From: SIG220 sp045615545
GTDB taxonomy: Bacteria > Bacillota_I > Bacilli_A > RFN20 > CAG-826
Assembly: GCA_045615545.1 (NCBI GenBank)
Contig: JAZLFA010000050.1
Coordinates: 1-10,889 of the forward strand
DNA: 10,889 nt
Direction of reading: 5' to 3'
A program made the position numbers and the translations under genes. Below are positions 5,518 to 10,889 of the stretch, one piece after another. Under the pieces are notes generated by a model, which was given only the letters and a program-made list of their open reading frames with translations, did not search any database and was not told where the DNA came from. Numbering within the stretch: the first letter of the stretch is position 1; every line of letters starts with the position of its first letter.

Positions 5518-5543
5518 AGAGCGTTATCAAAAACGCTCTTTTT
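5518..5543 (+). terminator. Strong intrinsic terminator
   Basis: AGAGCGTT (5518-5525), loop ATCAAA, AACGCTCT (5532-5539) is a perfect eight-pair stem followed by a T-run ending TTTTTAT. No intact gene directly precedes it, so it backs up the weaker copy 3 hairpin or is a relic of a lost gene end. Confidence 0.85.
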
Positions 5544-5597
5544 ATATTGATACAATATAATTAATAAAAATTCTTATGAAAAATTACTTGATAGAGA

Positions 5598-5616
5598 TAT
5601 AATTAAACACGAGGTG
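5598..5616 (+). promoter_or_regulatory. -10 box and RBS deciding the start of the DUF1295 gene
   Basis: TATAAT at 5598-5603 is a consensus -10; the -35 (TTATGA at 5574-5579, 18-base spacer) is weak. GAGGTG (5611-5616) is the RBS. It shows that translation starts at ATG 5623, since an in-frame GTG at 5614 lies inside this RBS. Confidence 0.5.
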
Positions 5617-5622
5617 TTTTTT

Positions 5623-6564
5623 ATGAAAGACAAATTAATATTATCAATATCTTTATTAGTCGTAATTGGCTTAGCTATATGTGGAATAGTATTTACTAAT
5701 CCTTTAAGCACAAATCAATTCGAAACACTTAAAATATTGGGTATTATTTGTGGCGCTAGTGCACTTTATTGTTTTATAGCTGGTGAATTAAGTAGAAATA
5801 ATAGTCAAATGGATAAACTTTGGTCATTACTTCCTATTGCATATGTTTGGGTTATCGCAGGCATGGGTGGAATGAAAGTTAGACTTGTTATAATTGCGAT
5901 TCTTGTGACTCTTTGGGGTATTAGATTAACTTATAATTTTGCTAAAAAAGGTGCATACTCTATTAAATTTTGGACTGGTGAAGAAGATTATCGTTGGATA
6001 TATCTTAGACAACAAAAGGTTTTGAATAATAAGTTTGTATGGTGCTTATTTGATTTATTCTTCATTAGTTGTTTTCAAAATGCTGTAGTGTTAGGAATTA
6101 CTCTTCCTGCTCTTGCAATTATGGAATCAAACGCTCCTTTTGGCGCAATGGATATTATTGCTACAATATTAATGGTGGGTTTCTTACTTTTAGAAGTAAT
6201 TTCCGATTACCAACAAAATAAATTTCAAGTTAAAAAATATGAATATTTAAACTCAGGAAAAAAATTAGAAGAACTTCCCGAACCATATAATCGTGGATTT
6301 TTAGTTAAAGGTTTATGGTCTATTATGAGACATCCTAATTATTTAGGTGAACAAGGATTTTGGGTTGCATTATATTTATTTACAATTGGCGCTTGTATAA
6401 CTCAATATGGAATTTTTAATTGGTCTATTGTAGGAGTGGCGCTTTTACTATTGGTATTTATTGGCAGTTCAAGAATGTCTGAATCAATGTGTAATAAAAA
6501 ATATCCTGAATATCAAAATTATCAAAAACGAGTATTTAAATATCTGCCAATAAGAAAATATTAA
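5623..6564 (+). CDS. DUF1295 / steroid 5-alpha-reductase C-terminal-like membrane protein
   Basis: This 313-residue polytopic membrane protein has about seven to eight hydrophobic segments (for example residues 5-23, 34-52, 83-100, 137-160, 178-194, 243-262, 265-282). The signature is RHPNYLGEQ (236-244), followed near the C-terminus by KKYPEYQNYQKRVFKYLP, which places it in the superfamily of isoprenylcysteine methyltransferases and steroid reductases, closest to the DUF1295 branch. EDYRW (121-125) and SDYQQNKF (194-201) are further family positions. Such enzymes act inside the membrane on lipophilic substrates using NADPH or S-adenosylmethionine, but the bacterial DUF1295 members have no settled substrate. 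The start is ATG 5623, seven bases after GAGGTG. The gene follows the double hairpin at 5480-5543 as a single-gene unit and converges on hypB with no obvious terminator between. Confidence 0.85.
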   Translation: MKDKLILSISLLVVIGLAICGIVFTNPLSTNQFETLKILGIICGASALYCFIAGELSRNNSQMDKLWSLLPIAYVWVIAGMGGMKVRLVIIAILVTLWGIRLTYNFAKKGAYSIKFWTGEEDYRWIYLRQQKVLNNKFVWCLFDLFFISCFQNAVVLGITLPALAIMESNAPFGAMDIIATILMVGFLLLEVISDYQQNKFQVKKYEYLNSGKKLEELPEPYNRGFLVKGLWSIMRHPNYLGEQGFWVALYLFTIGACITQYGIFNWSIVGVALLLLVFIGSSRMSESMCNKKYPEYQNYQKRVFKYLPIRKY

Positions 6565-6587
6565 GGTTTTGCAATATATTTTAAAAA

Positions 6588-7256
6588 CTATCTTATTTTC
6601 GCGTTAACTTTACTCTTGAGATAAGAAACAAATTCATCCATATTCTCTCCAGTTTTAGCACTTAGAGAGAATATTTTTAATTTAGAATTTAGTTTCTTGC
6701 AATTTTCATTTAGTCTTTCAAAAGAAAAATCAAACAGTGATATGGTGTCAATTTTTGTTACCACTAAAGCATCTGTTACGGTGAACATAAGTGGATATTT
6801 AATTGCCTTATCTTCTCCTTCTGGAACTGAAAGAATCATCATAGGAAAATCGGCTCCTATATCAAATTCAGCAGGACACACTAAGTTACCAACATTTTCA
6901 ACAATAACTATGTCTAAGTCATCTAGTGGTAGTTTATATAATGCTTCCATTACCATAGAAGCTTCTAAGTGGCATCCTCCTCCAGTACGTAATTGAACAG
7001 TAGGGATATTTAATTTAATAAGTTTTTCACTATCATAAGTAGATTCTATATCAGCTTCGATAACACCGATGCGATATTCTTGACGAATCATTTCTATTAT
7101 TTTAATAATAAATGTTGTTTTTCCGCTTCCAGGAGAAGACATAATATTCCAAAGGAATATATTGTGTTCTTTTGTGTATTCTCTAACTTTACTTGCGGTG
7201 TTGTTATTTTCTTGTAGAATACAAGTTTTTAAATCAATAAATTTAACTTCTTCCAT
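6588..7256 (-). CDS. hypB: Hydrogenase nickel incorporation GTPase HypB
   Basis: The 222-residue GTPase contains the full HypB motif set: P-loop SPGSGKTT (41-48), the metal-site segment GGGCHLEA (92-99, with Cys95 and His96), ENVGNLVCPAEFDIG (120-134, with Cys127), SVPEGEDK (143-150), the guanine-specificity TKID (167-170) and SLSAKTGE (197-204). It delivers nickel to client enzymes, classically [NiFe]-hydrogenase large subunits, with HypA in the cytosol. The N-terminal CxxCGC nickel site of the E. coli protein and the histidine-rich stretch of some homologues are both missing, so this is the short form with only the G-domain metal site. It starts one base after the hypA stop, so the two are co-transcribed and probably translationally coupled. 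No other hyp genes, hydrogenase or urease genes are in the window. Confidence 0.93.
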   Translation of the reverse strand: MEEVKFIDLKTCILQENNNTASKVREYTKEHNIFLWNIMSSPGSGKTTFIIKIIEMIRQEYRIGVIEADIESTYDSEKLIKLNIPTVQLRTGGGCHLEASMVMEALYKLPLDDLDIVIVENVGNLVCPAEFDIGADFPMMILSVPEGEDKAIKYPLMFTVTDALVVTKIDTISLFDFSFERLNENCKKLNSKLKIFSLSAKTGENMDEFVSYLKSKVNAKIR

Positions 7257-7257
7257 A

Positions 7258-7608
7258 TTATTCTATTTCTATACCCCTTATTTTTAATTCTCTCCCAGTA
7301 ATTAATTCTCCAGTATCACATCCACATTTTGGACATTTATTCTTATATAAGTTAACTGGATCGAGCAGATAAATATGACCACATCCATCACATTTTAAAG
7401 TCGCTTCTTTTTCTTCAATTACTATTTTAGAAGATTCAGCAATACTTCCTTTTGTAACAAAGTTCCAATATCTTTGAACGATTTCAGGTACAAAATCTCT
7501 TAATTTTCCCATTTCTAAAACAACTAACGATACTTTTTTGGCGTTATTTTTCTCCGCTGCATCAATAACTTGTTTAAATAAAGATTTTACTAAAGGCAAT
7601 TCGTGCAT
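7258..7608 (-). CDS. hypA: Hydrogenase maturation nickel metallochaperone HypA
   Basis: A 116-residue protein, normal length for HypA. It begins MHEL, in which the amino terminus and His2 form the nickel site, and the zinc site is present as CDGC (73-76) and CPKC (92-95, with an extra Cys97). The C-terminal segment ELKIRGIEIE matches the family end. HypA binds Ni and hands it to HypB or the client enzyme. The start needs no argument because the MHE motif must be N-terminal, although no Shine-Dalgarno is visible; TATAGT about 15 bases upstream suggests a short leader. It is the first gene of a hypA-hypB operon and is divergent from the Fe-S protein gene, with a 78-base gap that must hold both promoters. 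Confidence 0.93.
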   Translation of the reverse strand: MHELPLVKSLFKQVIDAAEKNNAKKVSLVVLEMGKLRDFVPEIVQRYWNFVTKGSIAESSKIVIEEKEATLKCDGCGHIYLLDPVNLYKNKCPKCGCDTGELITGRELKIRGIEIE

Positions 7609-7686
7609 AATTAGATTTTACTATAAACATAATGAATTTATAAAGAATTGTATTTTAGTTTTTAGGGTTATATTACGTGACCAAAA

Positions 7687-8820
7687 ATGGTATACTTTTT
7701 AATGTTGGTATGTATTATGAAGAAAAATGATTACGCACAAAGAAAAACAGTTATAGCGATATGTAAAAAATTAGATACGCTTTCTTTTGGATTTCCAAGA
7801 AGTTGGCTTAAAAACGATTATGGTCTCATTAAAAGGATTTTTGATGAGAGAAGTGGACAAACTTTTATTAAACTTATGCCTGGCTTTCAATCAGCGAAAG
7901 ACTTTGCTTTAGTGAATAACATGAGTGAAGAAAAAGCAATCGAAGAGCTTGAATACGCCGCTAATAAATCATTAATTTTTAGAAAATGGCATGATAGAGA
8001 GAAAAAGGATTTTCGTTTATATGCTCCATATCCATTTGTCGCTGGTTTATTAGAGTTCCAAGTTCAACATAGTGACAATATGATGTGGTTATTGCATGTT
8101 TCAATGTATATGTTAACATCAAAATTTGGAAAGAGAATGAGTCAAACGATGCCTTTCTATCGTACGCTTCCAAGACATCCTGAGGAAGTTGAAGGTGGTA
8201 AGGTTGCCTCATATGACAATATAAAAGAAATTATTGATAGACACACAAGATTTTCTGTAGCACCTTGTATTTGTCGTATAATGTATCGTTTAAAACCTAA
8301 TAATAAATGTGATCATCCAATAGAAACTTGTATTGAAACAGATGATTTTGCTGATTTCTTTAATGAAACAGGTATTGGTAGACCAATTACTAAAGAAGAA
8401 GCATGGAAAATCATTATGGATGGTGAAAAGGATGGTAGAGTTGTAAACGTTACTAATTCTAAAGATGGAGAAAATATCTGTTCATGCTGTGCGTGTGGAT
8501 GTGGAATGCTTTATCTTAAAACACATTACCGTGGTCCAAGTGGAAAATTATGGAGTAATTATCACGCAGTTTGGCATGAAGAAAAATGTGTTCACTGCGG
8601 AAAGTGCTATGATTCATGTGGATTTAAATATTTAAAATATAATAAGAAAACAAAGAAAATTGAAATTGACACTTCAATGTGTTTAGGCTGTGGAATTTGT
8701 ACCAGTAAATGTAAAACTGGAGCCTTAAGATTGGTCAAGAAACCAGAAGATCAATTATATGAACCACCTCAAACATATGATGATGCTATAGAGATTTGGA
8801 CTAAAAATACTAAAAAATAA
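7687..8820 (+). CDS. Multi-cluster 4Fe-4S protein with N-terminal winged-helix-like region
   Basis: The protein has 377 residues from the first ATG. Cysteine sets occur in order: APCICR (192-197) with C208 and C215; CSCCACGC (265-272); a classical ferredoxin motif CVHCGKCYDSC (301-311); and a second, CLGCGICTSKC (332-342). The last two should each bind a [4Fe-4S] cluster; both lack the usual proline after the fourth cysteine. The first two sets may hold one more metal centre. Residues ~20-110 (AICKKLD through EEKAIEELEYAANKSLI) look helical with a winged-helix flavour. No signal peptide is clear, so a cytosolic electron-transfer role is likely; the partner is unknown. The start is uncertain: Met11 at 7717 (MKKNDYAQRK) looks more natural than the hydrophobic MVYFLMLVCI lead, and neither has an RBS. 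It is divergent from hypA and followed closely by two dehydrogenase genes. Confidence 0.82.
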   Translation: MVYFLMLVCIMKKNDYAQRKTVIAICKKLDTLSFGFPRSWLKNDYGLIKRIFDERSGQTFIKLMPGFQSAKDFALVNNMSEEKAIEELEYAANKSLIFRKWHDREKKDFRLYAPYPFVAGLLEFQVQHSDNMMWLLHVSMYMLTSKFGKRMSQTMPFYRTLPRHPEEVEGGKVASYDNIKEIIDRHTRFSVAPCICRIMYRLKPNNKCDHPIETCIETDDFADFFNETGIGRPITKEEAWKIIMDGEKDGRVVNVTNSKDGENICSCCACGCGMLYLKTHYRGPSGKLWSNYHAVWHEEKCVHCGKCYDSCGFKYLKYNKKTKKIEIDTSMCLGCGICTSKCKTGALRLVKKPEDQLYEPPQTYDDAIEIWTKNTKK

Positions 8821-8828
8821 TCTGTATC

Positions 8829-9734
8829 ATGAAAGTAGAGAAGTGGATTAGTAAAAACATTGATACTCATAATTTTGAGCATAAAAATGTTTTTATTACC
8901 GGTGGAAATTCCGGAATAGGGTTAGAACTTGCGAAACATTGTGTACGACTTAACGCTAATGTTTTCATTTTATGTAGGAATGAAGAGAAAGCACTTAACG
9001 CAATTGACGAAATTAAAAAAGAGAAAGCAGATGCTAATGTTTCTTTTATTAAATTAGATTTAGCAGATCTTTCTTCTATAGAAAAAGCATCACAAGAGAT
9101 TAAGAAATATGATGTTGATTTCTTTGTTAATAATGCAGGAGTTTTTAGACTACCATATTCCAAAACAAAAGATGGCTTTGAAATAGTGATGGGAACTAAT
9201 TATTTAGGAACTTTATATTTAACCTATATTTTAATGCCTTATTTTGTTAAATTAACTCATCCAGTTCATATTAATTTTGTTTCATCAATTACTAGCAAAC
9301 TTTCAAAAATTCACTATAATGATTTCTTCATGGAGAAGAGATATGTCCCTATGAAAATTTATGAGAGAAGTAAAATCGCAATTAATAATTTATATAAATT
9401 TCTTTGTGAAAAATATAATGATTCAAACATCATTTTTTCTTTATCACATCCAGGAGGAACTTATTCTCCATTAATTAAAAAAGCTTATAGAGTAAAAGCG
9501 TTTCAAGCAGTGGCAAAATGTTTTATGAAGATCGTAATGCATTCTCCTAAGAAAGCATGTTTGCCTATGTTATATGCATTAAATTATGATTCTAATATTG
9601 TTGTGGGACCAAGGGGACTTTTTCAGTTATCTGGCTATCCAAGAAAAACAAAATTACCTTATGATAAGAATTATAAAAAATGTGTAGAAATGGGAATGGA
9701 TTATATTAATTCTAGAAAGGAAAAAGTAGCATGA
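8829..9734 (+). CDS. Short-chain dehydrogenase/reductase (retinol-dehydrogenase-like)
   Basis: This 301-residue protein has the classical SDR fold: cofactor loop TGGNSGIG (24-31), LDLAD (76-80), NNAG (101-104), a catalytic serine in FVSSITS (150-156) and the catalytic pair Y178 and K182 in YERSK. CRNEEKA (49-55), with an Arg after the second strand, favours NADPH. HPGGTYSPL (207-215) replaces the usual PG-x-x-x-T block. The subfamily resembles retinol dehydrogenase/WW-oxidoreductase-like SDRs, whose bacterial members have varied substrates. It starts eight bases after the Fe-S gene stop with no clear RBS, suggesting one transcript, and its TGA stop overlaps the next ATG, indicating coupling. 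The C-terminal part (201-250) is paralogous to the remnant at 10545. Substrate is not predictable. Confidence 0.9.
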   Translation: MKVEKWISKNIDTHNFEHKNVFITGGNSGIGLELAKHCVRLNANVFILCRNEEKALNAIDEIKKEKADANVSFIKLDLADLSSIEKASQEIKKYDVDFFVNNAGVFRLPYSKTKDGFEIVMGTNYLGTLYLTYILMPYFVKLTHPVHINFVSSITSKLSKIHYNDFFMEKRYVPMKIYERSKIAINNLYKFLCEKYNDSNIIFSLSHPGGTYSPLIKKAYRVKAFQAVAKCFMKIVMHSPKKACLPMLYALNYDSNIVVGPRGLFQLSGYPRKTKLPYDKNYKKCVEMGMDYINSRKEKVA

Positions 9735-10525
9735 AATATGTAGTAATTACTGGTGCCAGTGGTGGAATTGGAAAGGCGACAGCTATTAAGTTGCTTGCGA
9801 AAGATTATTTTGTTATTGGACTAGATATTAAAGAAAATGACATATCAAATCCTAATTATTTTCATATTTGTTGCGATTTAACAAAAAAAGAATGTATAGA
9901 TAAAGTCGTTGCTGAAATAACAAAAATTACTGATCATTTATATGCGATATTTAATCTAGCAGGTATATTTATGTTACAAACATTAGTGGAAGGGAATTCT
10001 GATGATTTACGAAAAATAATTGATGTTAACTTTTTTGCAGTATATCTAATCAATAAAGCACTTTATCCTTTCTTAAATAAAGAGTCTCGTATAATAGTTT
10101 TTACTAGTGAAGTGGCCAGATATTCTCCTCAACCATTTAACGGGTACTACGCATTAAGTAAAATCATCGTTGATAAGTATGCAGATGTATTAAGAAGAGA
10201 GTTAAACTATGTTGGAATTAAAGTTTGTAAAGTTCAATCAGGCGCTATTAAAACAAATTTATTAAATGGGGTTAATAAGCAATATGAGAATACTCTTAAA
10301 AATACAACAATTCATAAAAAGCCACTTATTAAACTTAAAAAATTAATGGATGATGAAATTACTAAACAGATAGATCCTGAGTTAGTAGCTAATAAATTAG
10401 TTAAAATTAGTTTTGCTAAACATCTAAAATTAAACTACAAATTTAAAAATTCACTAAAATTAAGATTCTTAAATATTTTGCCTGAAAGGTTACAAGATTT
10501 CATTTATTTAAAAGCCATTAGATAG
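9731..10525 (+). CDS. Short-chain dehydrogenase/reductase
   Basis: This 264-residue classical SDR has TGASGGIG (7-14), an acidic residue at the end of strand 2 (GLDIKE, 30-35) that favours NAD over NADP, CDLTK (48-52), NLAG (75-78) in place of NNAG, Asn100, Ser126 in FTSEVA and the catalytic YALSK (140-144). The C-terminal ~60 residues are lysine-rich and hydrophobic, without a known domain. It overlaps the preceding SDR gene by ATGA, and AGAAAGGA about ten bases upstream is the RBS, so the two dehydrogenases are made together and could act on successive steps. The family is certain; the reaction is not. Confidence 0.9.
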   Translation: MKYVVITGASGGIGKATAIKLLAKDYFVIGLDIKENDISNPNYFHICCDLTKKECIDKVVAEITKITDHLYAIFNLAGIFMLQTLVEGNSDDLRKIIDVNFFAVYLINKALYPFLNKESRIIVFTSEVARYSPQPFNGYYALSKIIVDKYADVLRRELNYVGIKVCKVQSGAIKTNLLNGVNKQYENTLKNTTIHKKPLIKLKKLMDDEITKQIDPELVANKLVKISFAKHLKLNYKFKNSLKLRFLNILPERLQDFIYLKAIR

Positions 10526-10544
10526 TATGTAATCTCTTTTCGGT

Positions 10545-10751
10545 TTGTCGCTTTTTATATTTCTTTTCCAAGGTAGGATTCAATACATCTTTAACTTAGT
10601 TCATCCTGGTAGCACATATACTCCTTTGAAAAATAAAGGCTATCAGAATTCTTTTATACAAAAAGCTGGTATAATTTTTATGAAGATATTCTTTCATTCT
10701 CCAAGCAAAGCGGCATTATGTAGCATATTTTCTATGAGTGAAAAAATATAA
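10545..10751 (+). pseudogene. C-terminal remnant of a third SDR gene
   Basis: The frame encodes IQYIFNLVHPGSTYTPLKNK and, further on, FMKIFFHSPSKAAL, which aligns with residues 201-250 of the SDR at 8829 (IIFSLSHPGGTYSPLIKK and FMKIVMHSPKKACL). The cofactor loop, catalytic Tyr/Lys and the last ~50 residues are missing, so it cannot be an active dehydrogenase. A TTG could open the frame at 10545, but no RBS precedes it. Similarity at the DNA level is only moderate, so it comes from a diverged paralogue and not a recent copy of its neighbour. The recognisable part begins near 10578. A terminator follows at 10792. Confidence 0.75.
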
Positions 10752-10791
10752 ACATTTAGGAGCACATGGGGGATAAAAATTGTATAATAAG

Positions 10792-10818
10792 TCTGAGCCA
10801 AAAGGTTCAGATTTTTTT
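10792..10818 (+). terminator. Strong intrinsic terminator
   Basis: TCTGAGCC (10792-10799), loop AAAA, GGTTCAGA (10804-10811) gives eight pairs with one wobble, followed by seven T. It ends the Fe-S/SDR transcript, or originally that of the lost third SDR. Confidence 0.9.
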
Positions 10819-10884
10819 AAGAGAGTGATTAGTTTCTGGTTTGGCGACCTCGACTAGTCATTCTCTTAAAAGAAGAGGTCGCCA
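10817..10884. repeat. Two interleaved inverted repeats at the window edge
   Basis: Arm A (10817-10832, TTAAGAGAGTGATTAG) pairs with A' (10854-10869, CTAGTCATTCTCTTAA) over 16 positions, two of them G-T. Arm B (10842-10851, TGGCGACCTC) pairs perfectly with B' (10875-10884, GAGGTCGCCA). The order is A-B-A'-B', so both cannot form as simple hairpins at once. Arm B is much richer in GC than the surroundings. The context beyond 10889 is not visible. Confidence 0.8.
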
Positions 10885-10889
10885 CATAT

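Larger units (their letters stand above)
5114..5622. other. Long gap without an intact gene
   Basis: 5114-5182 is AT-rich with nothing recognisable except AAATGTT (5159-5165), which also precedes copy 2 at 3648-3654. 5183-5446 is the second detached GGGtGRT 3' end. 5480-5508 and 5518-5543 are two consecutive hairpins. 5544-5622 holds the promoter and RBS of the next gene. No RNA gene is seen. Confidence 0.6.

Noticed and set aside
9731..9734. TGA read as tryptophan, as in many Mollicutes
   Set aside because: TGA ends the first SDR gene in a typical ATGA overlap, and tryptophans throughout are encoded by TGG, so the standard code fits.
10817..10884. A stable H-type pseudoknot with both stems formed together
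   Set aside because: The five-base linker between A' and B' is too short to cross a 16-pair stem, so the stems are alternatives; only shortened stems could coexist.
1..10889. tRNA or rRNA genes
   Set aside because: No cloverleaf with a T-loop GGTTCGA-type segment and no rRNA-like stretch was seen on either strand by eye.

Overview
The window is AT-rich DNA from a low-GC Gram-positive-type bacterium. The codon use is AT-rich, most intergenic gaps are short, several genes have AGGAG-like ribosome binding sites, and stem-loop plus T-tract terminators are common. The gene set (NifU-like scaffold with GGGtGRT protein, HypA/HypB, ferredoxin-like proteins) suggests an anaerobic Bacillota or Mollicutes-related gut lineage; that placement is inference. 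TAA, TAG and TGA all occur as stops (TGA in an ATGA overlap at 9731-9734), so the standard bacterial code fits.

Layout. 2-448: 3' part of a CorC/HlyC-type CBS-domain gene. Its first ~245 bases are GC-rich (129 of 240 by hand count) and the rest is AT-rich (52 of 180), without loss of frame. 445-1041 (minus): guanylate-kinase-like gene whose stop codon lies in the loop of its own terminator. 1110-2822: two-gene operon of a NifU/IscU-like scaffold and a GGGtGRT-family protein, behind a promoter that overlaps a palindrome. 2823-5446: an unusual array. After the intact GGGtGRT gene come a zinc-ribbon/coiled-coil gene, a detached copy of the GGGtGRT 3' end with its own terminator, a flavin-reductase-like gene, and a second detached 3' end with its own terminator. 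5623-6564: DUF1295/steroid-5-alpha-reductase-type membrane protein. 6588-7608 (minus): hypA-hypB. 7687-8820: multi-cluster Fe-S protein, divergent from hypA. 8829-10525: two short-chain dehydrogenases. 10545-10751: C-terminal remnant of a third. 10792-10889: a strong terminator, then two interleaved inverted repeats at the window edge.

How the genes fit together. Much of the content concerns metal centres and redox chemistry: a cluster scaffold with its uncharacterised GGGtGRT partner, nickel insertion proteins, a two-ferredoxin-motif protein, a flavoprotein and dehydrogenases. No hydrogenase or other hyp gene lies in the window, so the HypAB client must be elsewhere. The most unusual element is the serial duplication of the GGGtGRT 3' end with one cargo gene between copies. 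It resembles repeated insertion or recombination at the 3' end of a conserved gene, but no recombinase is visible.
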